Shown in pieces: positions 27,873-38,566 of a stretch of DNA of 47,585 nt. Each line of letters begins with the position of its first letter. Within the stretch, counting starts at the first letter, position 1. The stretch comes from Gemmatimonadota bacterium. Its GTDB lineage: Bacteria; Gemmatimonadota; Gemmatimonadetes; Longimicrobiales; Gaopeijiaceae. The translations under genes were made by a program, and so were the position numbers. The notes under the pieces were generated by a model. It made no database searches. It had not been told where the DNA came from and saw only the letters and a list, made by a program, of their open reading frames with translations. The stretch spans positions 1 to 47,585 of the forward strand of contig JAHEKN010000009.1 of NCBI GenBank assembly GCA_024638305.1, in the 5' to 3' direction.

Positions 27873-28585
27873 GAGACGGCCGCCACGGTGCGGTGGTAGA
27901 TCGCCTCGAAGTCCGCCGGGTCGCGAGGGAAATCGGATTCGTGCCACGCGAACCGGCCCCGCACCTGGATGGCCATCGAGTCTGCGAGCAGGACTCCCTC
28001 GTGCAGGTGGTGAGTGACCAGGACGATGGCCTTCCCCCGCTCCCGGAGCCGCCGCACGGTGTCCTCGAGAGCGAGGGCCGCCGAGCGGTCCAGGCCCGTG
28101 AAGGGCTCGTCGAGGAGGACCAGTCGGGGGTCGTGCACGAGCGTGCGGGCCAACGCCAGCCGCTGCGTCATCCCTCGCGAGAACTCCTTGACCCTTCGGT
28201 CGGCGTGCTCCGTGAGGCCGACGGCCTCGAGCAGCTCTCGGGCGCGGCCCTCCACGTCGTGGACGCCGTAGAGCGATCCATAGAAACGCAGGTTCTCACG
28301 GGCGGTCAAATGGCCGTACAGGAAGCTCCGGTGGGAGAGGACCCCCACCTGCCCGCGCCACGAGACGTCCCGTGTCCCCACCCGGTCGTCGCCGATCCGG
28401 ACCGTGCCCTCCTGCGGCGTGAGCGAGCCGGAGATCAACGCGAGGAGCGTGGACTTTCCGGCACCGTTGGGTCCCACCAGCCCGAGCACCTCGCCCTCGT
28501 CCACGGCGAACGAGATGCCGTCGACGGCGGGGGTGAGACCGAAGGAGCGGAAGAGGCCCTCCGCCTGGAGGAGCGGTCCCGTCAC
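27869..28585 (-). CDS. ccmA: Cytochrome c maturation ATPase CcmA
   Basis: A 238-residue ABC ATPase. Walker A is GPNGAGKST, the signature loop is EFSRGMTQR (a variant of LSGGQ), Walker B is LVLLDEPFTGLD, and the switch His is in LVTHHL. The GTG start at 28585 overlaps the stop of the zinc-ribbon gene as GTGA; the open frame extends upstream in the overlap but without similarity. It is paired with ccmB immediately downstream, which fixes the assignment. Confidence 0.93.
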   Translation of the reverse strand: MTGPLLQAEGLFRSFGLTPAVDGISFAVDEGEVLGLVGPNGAGKSTLLALISGSLTPQEGTVRIGDDRVGTRDVSWRGQVGVLSHRSFLYGHLTARENLRFYGSLYGVHDVEGRARELLEAVGLTEHADRRVKEFSRGMTQRLALARTLVHDPRLVLLDEPFTGLDRSAALALEDTVRRLRERGKAIVLVTHHLHEGVLLADSMAIQVRGRFAWHESDFPRDPADFEAIYHRTVAAVS

Positions 28586-29025
28586 GCGGCCCGCACCCGG
28601 CGGCCACAGGCGGCGCAGAAGCGGCTCCCGTCCGGGTTCCGGTGGCCGCACTCCCCACAGGCGGTTCCTGCCCGGAACTGTTCCCGCACCCGCAGGATCT
28701 CGCGTTCGATGGACTCCGTGTCCGGGGTAGCGGTCTGGAGAGCCGGCCGGTCGCCGGCGTCCGCCTCCTCGTCCCGGAGCGCCGCCACGGCTTCGGCCGT
28801 CAGCTCACCGCGGAGCGACTCGTAGTCGCGGTCGTCGAGCTTGCCGGTGTGGTAGTCGTACTCGACGTCGCGGAGGGCCTTGAGTGCCGCAGCCGTCCGG
28901 GCTTCGGCTTCCGTGATCTCGTCCCACCCCCGGCCGAGCGGCGCCTCGGTCCCCGTCAGGAGCGGCTGCAGCACGTAGAGAACCACGGCGCAGGCGAACA
29001 GGACCGCCCCTACGGTGAGGATCAC
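28582..29025 (-). CDS. CcmI-like membrane protein with C-terminal zinc ribbon
   Basis: 147 residues. One N-terminal TM helix (about 2-20) is followed by an acidic helical segment EITEAEARTAAALKALRDVEYDYHTGKLDDRDYESLRGEL split over 35-75, resembling the CcmI N-terminal region, and then CGECG...CAACG (Cys123, 126, 137, 140), a likely zinc ribbon. It lies between ccmF and ccmA. A role in handling apocytochrome or in assembling the maturation complex is plausible from position only. GTG start with AGGGGA upstream, 6 bp after ccmF. Confidence 0.75.
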   Translation of the reverse strand: MILTVGAVLFACAVVLYVLQPLLTGTEAPLGRGWDEITEAEARTAAALKALRDVEYDYHTGKLDDRDYESLRGELTAEAVAALRDEEADAGDRPALQTATPDTESIEREILRVREQFRAGTACGECGHRNPDGSRFCAACGRRVRAA

Positions 29026-29031
29026 GATCCC

Positions 29032-31095
29032 CTACGTGGTGACCGCAGCGGGCCCCGTGGCGGGCTCGGCAGCCTCTCCCACGGCCGTTCCCGCCGATCG
29101 GGCGCGGCCCTCGGTCGGCCAGAGCGCGATGAGCGAGCCGATGGTGAGGATCAGACCACCGTACCAGATCCAGCTCACGAGCGGGTTGACCTGCACCTCG
29201 ATGACGGCGCGCTCGGCCTCGCCGGCCTGACCGCCGAGGACGCCGCTCATGTCCGCGACCTCCGCGAGGATGACATACAGGTCCTCGTACCAGGTCGATC
29301 GGATGCCAACCTCCGAGCTCGGCGTCTCGCTGTCGGTATAGAAGCGCCGTTCCGCCGTCATGGTGCCGAGCCGTTCTCCGTCCCGCTCGACGTCGAAGAG
29401 CGCGATCCACTGGATGACCCAGTCGCCTTGGCCACGCGACGTGGAAAGCCCGTTGTAGGTCAGCGTGTAGCTGTGGCCGAACGCCGACTGCACGGTGAGC
29501 TGGTCGCCCGGGAAGATCGAGTCCCTCACTTCCGTGTCGAACGACGACGCCGCGAAGGCGGCGAAGATGACCACGATGGCGGCGTGCACGATGTAGCCGC
29601 CCCAGCGCCGCCGGTTCCTGGCGATCAGGTGGACGAACGCGCGGGCCAACCCCTCTCCCTCGATGCGCGCCCGGGCCCGCGTGCCCTTCCAGAACTCGAC
29701 CACGATCACGGTCATGACGAAGGCGCCGATCCCGAACGTGGCGAGCGCCCAGGGGTCGCGCGTGCCGATAGTCACGAGGACGGCCACGAGCCCCACGCCC
29801 ATAGCCACCGGCTTCAGGAAGTTCCGTACGAGATTGCGCTTGCTGGCGCGTCTCCAGGCGATGACCGGACCGATTCCGGTGAGGGCCAGCAGGATCAACC
29901 CGATCGGGATGTTCACGCGGTTGAAGAACGGCGGACCCACGTTGGCCTTCTCGCCCGTGAGTCCCTCCGTGATCAGCGGGAACAGAGTGCCCCAGATGAC
30001 CGTGAACGCCGCCCCGAGCAGGATCAGGTTGTTGAAGAGGAACGCCGACTCGCGGGACAGGAACGACTGGATCTGGTTGTCGCTCTTGAGATCGTCCTTA
30101 CGCCACAGGATGAGCACGACGCCCGCGGCGATGAGGAGCCCCATGAAGGTCAGGAAGATGTAGGCGATCCGGAGCTCTTGCGCGAAGGTGTGGACCGACT
30201 CGATCAGGCCCGAGCGCGTCAGGAAGGTCGCGAAGATGGTCATGATGAAGGTCAGGAACACCAGCGACATGTTCCAGACCTTGAGCATCCCGCGCTTTTC
30301 CTGGATCTGGATCGAGTGCAGGAACGCGGTCGCCGTGAGCCACGGCAGGAGAGACGCGTTCTCGACCGGGTCCCAGAACCAGTAGCCGCCCCACCCCAGC
30401 TCCTCGTACGCCCAGCGCATCCCGAACAGAATGCCGTTCCCGAGAAAGAACCACGACACCAGCGTCCACCGGCGGGTCACCTGGATCCAGCTCGCGTCCA
30501 ACCGCCCGGACAGGAGGGCGGACACCGCGAACGCGAACGGGACCGTGAATGCCGTGAACCCCAGGTACAACGTGGGCGGGTGGATGGTCATCCAGTAGTT
30601 CTGGAGCTGCGGATTGAGCCCGCGACCGTCCTGCGGAGTGAAGGGGAGCTTCTCGAAGGGATAGACGTCCGCGAACAGCAGCACGATCAGGAAGAAGCTC
30701 ATGACCGTCAGCAACGTCCCGGTCACGTACGGCATGAACTCGCGATTGCGGTCGCGGTTCTGCCAGACGGCGAGGCTCGAGAAGAAGCTCAGCCACAGCA
30801 CCCAGAAGACGAGGGAGCCGCGCTGGCCGGCCCAGAGCCCCGAGATCTTGTAGAAGAGCGGGAGCTCACGATTCGAGTAGTTGGCGACATACCAGAAGTC
30901 GAAGCGGTCCTCGACGAACGCCAGGCTGATGGCGATCGACGTCAGGACCGTCAACAGGAAGACCGCGTAGACCGCCCGCTCCGCGGAGAGGACCATGTCC
31001 CCGCGCCGGTTCCGGCCACCGACGAACGCGATGACCGTGCCCCAGAGGGCGATCGGGAGCGCGACCCAGAGCGCCAGCTCCCCGAGTTGGATCAC
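29032..31095 (-). CDS. ccmF: Cytochrome c heme lyase subunit CcmF
   Basis: A 687-residue polytopic protein that transfers heme from CcmE to apocytochrome c. It has YKISGLWAGQRGSLVFW, HPPTLYLGF with His172, the WWD domain WGGYWFWDPVENASLLPW (235-252), and THFAQ-like VHTFAQELRIAY. The C-terminal periplasmic domain is followed by a final TM helix and a short tail. GTG at 31095 overlaps the ccmE stop as GTGA. Confidence 0.96.
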   Translation of the reverse strand: MIQLGELALWVALPIALWGTVIAFVGGRNRRGDMVLSAERAVYAVFLLTVLTSIAISLAFVEDRFDFWYVANYSNRELPLFYKISGLWAGQRGSLVFWVLWLSFFSSLAVWQNRDRNREFMPYVTGTLLTVMSFFLIVLLFADVYPFEKLPFTPQDGRGLNPQLQNYWMTIHPPTLYLGFTAFTVPFAFAVSALLSGRLDASWIQVTRRWTLVSWFFLGNGILFGMRWAYEELGWGGYWFWDPVENASLLPWLTATAFLHSIQIQEKRGMLKVWNMSLVFLTFIMTIFATFLTRSGLIESVHTFAQELRIAYIFLTFMGLLIAAGVVLILWRKDDLKSDNQIQSFLSRESAFLFNNLILLGAAFTVIWGTLFPLITEGLTGEKANVGPPFFNRVNIPIGLILLALTGIGPVIAWRRASKRNLVRNFLKPVAMGVGLVAVLVTIGTRDPWALATFGIGAFVMTVIVVEFWKGTRARARIEGEGLARAFVHLIARNRRRWGGYIVHAAIVVIFAAFAASSFDTEVRDSIFPGDQLTVQSAFGHSYTLTYNGLSTSRGQGDWVIQWIALFDVERDGERLGTMTAERRFYTDSETPSSEVGIRSTWYEDLYVILAEVADMSGVLGGQAGEAERAVIEVQVNPLVSWIWYGGLILTIGSLIALWPTEGRARSAGTAVGEAAEPATGPAAVTT

Positions 31096-31514
31096 CCGGC
31101 CAGCTCCTCCGGTGACGCCTCGTACCTGCTACCGCACTTGGTGAGGACCGTGTGGGCCTCGAAGATCCCGTCGGCGCGGTAACGCCCCTCCAGAACCACC
31201 TCCACGTCGTCGTTGAACGTGTCCGGGATCACGTCGCGGTACACCACCGCGAACGAGATGTCCTCGTTCTCGAGATCGCGCACCTGGAAGTGATGGACCA
31301 GCCCGTCCGTGGACCGTTCGTACGATCCCTCGACGACCTTTCCGTTGACCTTGACGCCCAGCTCGTGGAAGGCCGGGTCGGCCGTGACCTTCGCCACGAG
31401 CTCGGTCGGCGTCAGGTAGTAGACCATGGTGTCGCTCACCCCGGTCCAGATGAGGTAGGACACCACGGCGGCGACGCCCACGAGCCCGATCATGAACCGC
31501 TTGTCCCGCTTCAT
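31092..31514 (-). CDS. ccmE: Heme chaperone CcmE, CxxxY variant
   Basis: 140 residues: a short cytoplasmic N terminus, one TM helix (about 7-25), then the OB-fold periplasmic domain (VKVNGKVVEGSYER, FQVRDLENEDISFAVVYRD, DTFNDDVEVVLEGRY, ADGIFEAHTVLTK). The heme-binding His of the classical HxxxY motif is Cys127, with Tyr131, so this is the CGSRY (CxxxY) form. It is known from variant maturation systems that lack CcmH, and no CcmH is seen here. First gene of the ccm operon; TGGAG precedes the ATG at 31514. Confidence 0.93.
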   Translation of the reverse strand: MKRDKRFMIGLVGVAAVVSYLIWTGVSDTMVYYLTPTELVAKVTADPAFHELGVKVNGKVVEGSYERSTDGLVHHFQVRDLENEDISFAVVYRDVIPDTFNDDVEVVLEGRYRADGIFEAHTVLTKCGSRYEASPEELAG

Positions 31515-31549
31515 TCGCTAACGCTCCATCATGAACTGATTCCCCAGAG

Positions 31550-31614
31550 AATATACTGCCAATCCGCGTCGGAGATACCACAATCCCGCATGTAGGGGAA
31601 TCTGGGACCTGTAG
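31550..31614 (-). promoter_or_regulatory. Possible promoter region of the ccm operon
   Basis: The 100-bp gap between glpK and ccmE contains an AT-rich TATATT on the minus strand (31550-31555), a good -10 box, about 35 bp before the ccmE start. No -35 box at a proper distance was found, so the call is weak; ccm genes may instead be read through from glpK. Confidence 0.25.
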
Positions 31615-33117
31615 TCAGGCGCCCGCCGCCCACGAGCGCGCGGCCGCCACGGCGCGGTCCCATCCCCCGCGGAGCGCCCTACGCTCGTCGGCCGCCATGG
31701 TGGGCGCGAACCGGACGGGCTCCCCCTGTGCCGCCAAGAATGCCTCCGCGTCGTTCCAGACCCCGGATGCGAGGCCGGCGAGCCCCGCGGCTCCGAGCGC
31801 CGTCGTCTCCACCTGCGCCGGCCGGCGCACGGGGACGCCGAGCACGCCCGCCTGAAATACCATCAACCAGTCGTTGAGTGCCGCGCCGCCATCCACCCTG
31901 AGCTCCTCCGTCCGGACGCCGGAGTCCGCCTCCATGGCCTCGATCACCTCCGCCGTGCCGTACGCCATGGCCTCGAGCGCCGCACGGATCAGGTGAGCGC
32001 GCGTGGTGCCACGCGTGAGCCCCACGATCGTGCCGCGGGCGTCGGGCTCCCAATGGGGCGCGCCGAGTCCCACGAAGGCCGGGACCATGTAGACGCCTTC
32101 GTTCGATTCGAGTGAGGCCGCGGCCGCCGCCGAGTCGGGAGCGCTGTCCAGAATCCCGAGGCCGTCCCGAAGCCACTGCAGGGCCGCGCCGGCGATGAAG
32201 ATGGACCCCTCGAGCGCGTAGGCCGCCTGGCCGGACGCGTCGCACGCCACTGTGGTGAGCAGCCCACGCTCGGACGGCACCGGCCGGTCGCCCGTGTGGA
32301 GCAGCATGAACGCGCCGGTGCCGTACGTGTTCTTGGCGAGACCGGCGGTCCAGCACCCCTGACCGTAGAGTGCGGACTGCTGGTCTCCGGCTACCCCCGC
32401 AATGGGGATCTCGGCGCCGATCGCCTCGCCGCTGGTGATGCCGAAATCCCCGCTCGACGGCCGAACCTCCGGGAGGACCGCCTCCGGCACCTCGAAGAGA
32501 TCGAGCAACCAGTCGTCCCACGCGAGTCGGTGAAGATCGTACAGGAGCGTCCGGGAGGCGTTCGTCGGGTCGGTGGCATGAACGTCGCCGCCGGTCAGGC
32601 GGGCCACCAACCACGAGTCGATGGTCCCCGCGGCGAGGGCTACCGCCTCGGCGCGCGAGCGCAGGTCGGGATTCTCGCGCAGGAGCCAGAGGAGCTTGGT
32701 GCCCGAGAAGTAGGGATCGAGCACCAGCCCGGTGCGGCGGCGAACCTCGTCCTCGTGCCCGGCGCCGCGGAGCTCTCGGCAAATGGACGTGGTGCGGCGA
32801 TCCTGCCAGACGATGGCGGGATGGACCGGCTCCAGCGTCTCGCGGTCCCAGACGACGACCGTCTCGCGCTGGTTGGTGATGCCGATTCCCTGAACCGCAG
32901 CGCCGGCAGCGTGGGATTCCGCCAATGCCTCTCGGCAGAGACGGCGGGTGACGGTCCAGATCTCACCGGCGTCGTGCTCGACCCACCCCGGCCGAGGAAA
33001 GTGCTGCCCGAACTCCGAGTAGCGCCGGGCGATCGTCCTGCCGTCCTCGGCCACAACCAGGCAGGTGACGCCGGTCGTTCCCGCGTCGATGGCCAATACG
33101 GCCGCGCGCTCGCTCAC
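31615..33117 (-). CDS. glpK: Glycerol kinase
   Basis: A 500-residue FGGY-family kinase that makes glycerol 3-phosphate. The N-terminal phosphate loop DAGTTGVT (11-18), ITNQRETVVVWDRET, AIVWQDRRT, the catalytic Asp in GVAGDQQSALYGQGC, and KNTYGTGAF are diagnostic of GlpK rather than xylulokinase. GGAALNDWLMVFQAGVLGVPVRRP closes the ATP site. GTG at 33117 overlaps the mtnA stop as GTGA. No glpF or glpD is nearby. Confidence 0.95.
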   Translation of the reverse strand: MSERAAVLAIDAGTTGVTCLVVAEDGRTIARRYSEFGQHFPRPGWVEHDAGEIWTVTRRLCREALAESHAAGAAVQGIGITNQRETVVVWDRETLEPVHPAIVWQDRRTTSICRELRGAGHEDEVRRRTGLVLDPYFSGTKLLWLLRENPDLRSRAEAVALAAGTIDSWLVARLTGGDVHATDPTNASRTLLYDLHRLAWDDWLLDLFEVPEAVLPEVRPSSGDFGITSGEAIGAEIPIAGVAGDQQSALYGQGCWTAGLAKNTYGTGAFMLLHTGDRPVPSERGLLTTVACDASGQAAYALEGSIFIAGAALQWLRDGLGILDSAPDSAAAAASLESNEGVYMVPAFVGLGAPHWEPDARGTIVGLTRGTTRAHLIRAALEAMAYGTAEVIEAMEADSGVRTEELRVDGGAALNDWLMVFQAGVLGVPVRRPAQVETTALGAAGLAGLASGVWNDAEAFLAAQGEPVRFAPTMAADERRALRGGWDRAVAAARSWAAGA

Positions 33118-34256
33118 GGTCCCTCCTCCAGGAGCTCCCCGATGGCCGCACCATAGGGTGGTCGCAGAATGCCTCGGTCCGTCACCAGCGCCGTCACGAA
33201 GTGCTCGGGCGTGACGTCGAACGCCAGGTTGCGCGTGCGGGCACGGTCGGCGGCTACGCGGGTCCCGGCGATCTCTGCGACCTCGGCGCCGTCACGCTCC
33301 TCGATCGGGACGTCGCGGCCACTCGCGAGCGTCGGGTCGAAGGTGCTCCGCGGGGCGGCCACGTAGAACGGGATGCCGTGGTGGCGTGCCAGCACCGCGA
33401 GTCCGTACGTCCCGATCTTGTTGACCACGTCCCCGTTGGCCGCCACGGCGTCGGCGCCCACGATGACGAGATCGACCTCGCCGGAAGCCATCAGCGAGCC
33501 CGCCATCGAGTCCGCCACCACGGTCACGTCGACCCCGGCCCGGGCCAGCTCCCATGCGGTGAGCCGCGCGCCCTGGAGCAGCGGCCGGGTCTCGCAGGAC
33601 CATACCCGGAGCGGCACCCCGGCCTCGTGCGCAAGGTAGAGCGGGGCGAGCGCGGTGCCGATGCCCGCCGTGGCGAGCGCCCCGGCGTTGCAGTGGGTCA
33701 GCACCGCGGCCCCCTCCTCCGGGATCACCTCGACCCCGGCCCGACCAATGCGCTCGCAGAGCGCGGCGTCCTCCCGCCGGATGGCCTCCGCCTCTCCGAA
33801 AAGCGTGCGGAGGGCGGGGGTGGTCGCCCACGGCGGGGGCGGTCGGGGACCGTCCGTCGTGTCCACTCCTGGCCGCTCCCAAGCCGCACGCATACGGCGA
33901 AGGGCCCACGACAGGTTGCGGCCGGTTGGCCGGGTGGCACCGAGCAACGTCTCGATCCGGTCGTAGGCGGCCGAGTCGGCGCCCCCGCCCGCGGATGCAG
34001 CCGCTCGGACCAGGCCCACCACGAGGCCCATCGCCGCCGCGACCCCGATCGCCGGCGCGCCCCTCACCCGGAGCGAGCGGATGGCCTCGGCCACCGCCTC
34101 CTCGTGCTCCAGGTCCAGGTAGCGTTCCTCTCCGGGGAGCAACGTCTGGTCGAGCAGGCGCAGCCCGGGCCGGTCCTCGAGCCAGGCGACGGCAACCGGG
34201 ACGCCGAGCGATGCGCCGACCCCGGGGCCGTCCGGAACGTCGAGTGGGGACGTCAT
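33114..34256 (-). CDS. mtnA: S-methyl-5-thioribose-1-phosphate isomerase
   Basis: A 380-residue enzyme of the methionine salvage pathway. It has LDQTLLPGEERYLDL, VRGAPAIGVAAAMG, the catalytic Cys in LTHCNAGALATAGIGTAL, and the catalytic Asp in IVGADAVAANGDVVNKIGTY, which separate MtnA from eIF2B-like paralogues. The ATG at 34256 overlaps the maf stop as ATGA. The rest of the salvage pathway is not in the window, so it may be used with a partial or alternative route for methylthioadenosine. Confidence 0.95.
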   Translation of the reverse strand: MTSPLDVPDGPGVGASLGVPVAVAWLEDRPGLRLLDQTLLPGEERYLDLEHEEAVAEAIRSLRVRGAPAIGVAAAMGLVVGLVRAAASAGGGADSAAYDRIETLLGATRPTGRNLSWALRRMRAAWERPGVDTTDGPRPPPPWATTPALRTLFGEAEAIRREDAALCERIGRAGVEVIPEEGAAVLTHCNAGALATAGIGTALAPLYLAHEAGVPLRVWSCETRPLLQGARLTAWELARAGVDVTVVADSMAGSLMASGEVDLVIVGADAVAANGDVVNKIGTYGLAVLARHHGIPFYVAAPRSTFDPTLASGRDVPIEERDGAEVAEIAGTRVAADRARTRNLAFDVTPEHFVTALVTDRGILRPPYGAAIGELLEEGP

Positions 34257-34882
34257 CGACGAGCCCCCGCGCCCTCCGTGCGGACGTCCGGCGACAGGTG
34301 CCCGAACGCATACCGCCACCCGGCGGCGCCGAGCAGGTCGATCAGGCCGCTCACGGACAGGCCCATGACGGTGTAGAAGTCCCCCTCCACCCGCCGGACC
34401 AACGCCGCCCCCTTGCTCTGGATGCCGTACGCTCCCGCCTTGTCCATCGGCTCGCCGGTATCCACATACGCGCGGGCGACCCCCTCGTCGAACGAGCGGA
34501 ACTCCACCAGGGCCTGGTCGACCCGGCAGTGAATGGCGCCGCCCGGCCCAGCCAGCGCCAATCCCGTGAGCACGGCGTGCTCCCGTCCTGCCAGCCGAAC
34601 GAGCATCGCGACGGCCTCCTCCTCGCTGGTCGGCTTCTCCAGGACGGCATCGTCCAGGACCACGGTAGTATCACCGGCGAGCACGAGGTCCCCGGGACGG
34701 CGGCCAGCCACCTCGGCGGCCTTCTCCCGCGCCAACCGGGCCACGTACGATGCCGGAGCCTCGCCTGGCAGACGTTCTTCATCGAGGCGGGCGGGGTCGA
34801 TCTCGAACTCCAGGCCGAGCATGCCCAGCAGGTCGGCTCTCCGGGGTGAGGCGGACGCCAACACCAGCTTCGGGACCGTCAA
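34253..34882 (-). CDS. maf: Maf-family nucleoside triphosphate pyrophosphatase
   Basis: A 209-residue house-cleaning NTPase that hydrolyses dTTP, UTP or modified nucleotides. It opens LVLASASPRRADLLG, then YVARLAREKA, GDTTVVLDDAVLEKP (catalytic Asp), GREHAVLTGLAL, VRAYVDTGEP-like ARAYVDTGEPMDKAGAYGIQ, and YTVMGLSVSGL. The start is TTG at 34882, overlapping the dtd stop as TTGA; the first Met is much further downstream, so the TTG is needed for a full-length protein. Confidence 0.93.
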   Translation of the reverse strand: MTVPKLVLASASPRRADLLGMLGLEFEIDPARLDEERLPGEAPASYVARLAREKAAEVAGRRPGDLVLAGDTTVVLDDAVLEKPTSEEEAVAMLVRLAGREHAVLTGLALAGPGGAIHCRVDQALVEFRSFDEGVARAYVDTGEPMDKAGAYGIQSKGAALVRRVEGDFYTVMGLSVSGLIDLLGAAGWRYAFGHLSPDVRTEGAGARR

Positions 34883-35322
34883 TCGCGCTCCAACACCAGG
34901 GTCACGGGCCCGTCGTTCACGAGCTCCACGTCCATCATGGCGCCAAACTCCCCGGTCGCAACTCGCCCGGGCAGTCGTTCCTCCATGAGGTGCACGAACC
35001 GCTCGTAGAGGGGGACGGCCAGGTCCGGGTGGGCCGCCTTCACGAACGACGGCCTCCGCCCCTTCCCGGTGTCTCCGTACAGGGTGAATTGGCTCACGAT
35101 CAGCGCGCCGCCCCCGACCTCGTCCAGGGACCGGTTCATCCTGCCCTCGTCGTCGGGAAAGATGCGGAGCCCGGCAATCTTGTCGGCCATCCACTCCAGG
35201 GGCGCGGGCGTGTCCGACTGGGCGAAGCCGACCAGGAGCAGCACGCCCCCACCCACCTCCCCGACGACGTGGCCATCAACGCGCACGAGCGCTCGTGAGA
35301 CGCGCTGGAGGACGACCCTCAC
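34879..35322 (-). CDS. dtd: D-aminoacyl-tRNA deacylase
   Basis: 147 residues, the normal Dtd length. It removes D-amino acids (and Gly from tRNA-Ala) mischarged on tRNA. The sequence starts VRVVLQRVSRALVRVDG, with the active-site SQFTLYGDTGKG and the C-terminal NDGPVTLVLE carrying the cross-subunit Gly-Pro motif. The start is GTG at 35322; longer upstream frames run into glmS. It lies 16 bp after glmS and is coupled to maf, a sensible pairing of quality-control functions. Confidence 0.95.
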   Translation of the reverse strand: MRVVLQRVSRALVRVDGHVVGEVGGGVLLLVGFAQSDTPAPLEWMADKIAGLRIFPDDEGRMNRSLDEVGGGALIVSQFTLYGDTGKGRRPSFVKAAHPDLAVPLYERFVHLMEERLPGRVATGEFGAMMDVELVNDGPVTLVLERD

Positions 35323-35338
35323 GGCCTGAGCGGGTGGC

Positions 35339-37177
<1,839 letters not shown>

Positions 37178-37180
37178 ACG

Positions 37181-38566
37181 TCAGGCTACCTCCTCCAGGG
37201 TCTTGCGGCTTTCGTCCACCAGGGCGCGCGCCTGCGATTCCTCGGAGGCCTCGGCAATGAGTCGCACCACCGGCTCGGTGCCGGACGGTCTCACGTGCAG
37301 CCAGGCCCGCTGGTCGATCCATCGGAGTCGCAGCCCGTCCTCCAGGTTGGGCTCGGCCCCGCGATACCGCTCCGACAGGGCGGTATAGGCCGCCTCCAGC
37401 TTCCCGGCGGGAAACTGCACCTTCTCCTTCACGATCGAGTACCGCGGCCAGCGCGCCACTGCCTCCGACACGGTCCGCCCCTGGTCCAACAGGTGCTGGA
37501 GGATGAGCGCCGCGCCCACCGGCGCGTCCCTCGTGTGGTGGATGGCCGGGAGAATCACGCCGCCGTTCCCTTCCCCACCCACGACCGCGGACACCTCCTG
37601 CATCCGGCGGGCGACGTTGATCTCACCGACGGGCGCCCTCACCACGGTCGAGCCGTGCGCAGCCGCCACGTCCTCCAGGACCTGACTGGTGGACAGGTTG
37701 GTCACGACGTTACCGGGTGTCCGGCGGAGGACCACGTCGGACGCTAGCGCGAGGGTCAGGTCCTCGCCGAGGGACTCTCCGGTCTCGTCGACCAGAGATA
37801 GGCGATCGACATCGGGATCCACGGCCAGGCCCACGTCGGCCCCCGTCTCGCGCACGAGCTCGGAGAGCGCCCGCAGGTTGCCGGCGGTCGGTTCCGGGTC
37901 GCGATGGAAGCGTCCAGTGGGCTCGAGTCCGATCGCCTCGACACGGCACCCCAGTTCCCGCAGGAGCTCCGTCATCATCGGGCCGCCCGCGCCGTTTACG
38001 CAGTCGAGCGCCACCCGAAACGAGCGCTGGCGGAGGCCGGAGACGTCGAGCAGGCCGAGCGCCAGAATACGCGCCAGGTGACGGGAGGTGGCCGTTGTGT
38101 CCTGGTGCACGCTGCCAAGCCGGTCCCAGCCTGCCCGCTTGGGATCCTGTGAGCGCACGAACTCCTGAAAGCGGGCCATGCGCTCGGCGTCGAGGAACAT
38201 GCCATCGCCCGCGGCGAACTTCATGGCGTTCCACTCGGCCGGGTTGTGACTGGCGGTGATGCAGATGCCGCCCGCAGCGTCGGAGTCTTCGACCGCCAGC
38301 ATGAGCGTCGGGGTCGACACGACGCCCACGTCGATCACGTCCGATCCCACCGACTGGAGCCCGGCGATGGCCGCACGCGCGAGCATCGGACCGGAGGTGC
38401 GGGAGTCACGCCCCACGTAGACGCGTCGACCCGATCCCTCGGACCGGAGGAACGCGCCGTACGCGGCCGCCAGGCCGCCAAGCAGTTCGGGGGTGAGCGG
38501 ATCTCCGACGACCCCCCGGAAGCCGGAGACGCTGACCATCAGGTTCTTGGGAAGAGCGATCGCCAT
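37181..38566 (-). CDS. glmM: Phosphoglucosamine mutase-like phosphohexomutase
   Basis: A 461-residue alpha-D-phosphohexomutase. The phosphoserine loop is ITASHNPAEWNAMKF, the metal loop is DPDVDRLSLVD (most GlmM have DGDADR), the sugar-binding loop is GGEGNGGVI, and the phosphate loop is RPSGTEPVVR. Its position just before glmS points to glucosamine 6-phosphate to glucosamine 1-phosphate conversion. The altered metal and sugar loops leave phosphomannomutase or phosphoglucomutase activity possible. First gene of the glmMS-dtd-maf-mtnA-glpK run. Confidence 0.85.
   Translation of the reverse strand: MAIALPKNLMVSVSGFRGVVGDPLTPELLGGLAAAYGAFLRSEGSGRRVYVGRDSRTSGPMLARAAIAGLQSVGSDVIDVGVVSTPTLMLAVEDSDAAGGICITASHNPAEWNAMKFAAGDGMFLDAERMARFQEFVRSQDPKRAGWDRLGSVHQDTTATSRHLARILALGLLDVSGLRQRSFRVALDCVNGAGGPMMTELLRELGCRVEAIGLEPTGRFHRDPEPTAGNLRALSELVRETGADVGLAVDPDVDRLSLVDETGESLGEDLTLALASDVVLRRTPGNVVTNLSTSQVLEDVAAAHGSTVVRAPVGEINVARRMQEVSAVVGGEGNGGVILPAIHHTRDAPVGAALILQHLLDQGRTVSEAVARWPRYSIVKEKVQFPAGKLEAAYTALSERYRGAEPNLEDGLRLRWIDQRAWLHVRPSGTEPVVRLIAEASEESQARALVDESRKTLEEVA

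Noticed and set aside
28642..31182. Open frame of 846 codons on the plus strand opposite ccmF
   Set aside because: It is the antisense shadow of ccmF and the zinc-ribbon gene. Composition is skewed to Arg, Asp, Glu and His with no family pattern, while the minus-strand frame is a clear CcmF.
35323..35338. glmS ribozyme or other RNA element around glmS
   Set aside because: Gaps on both sides are only a few bases long; there is no room for a ribozyme upstream of glmS.
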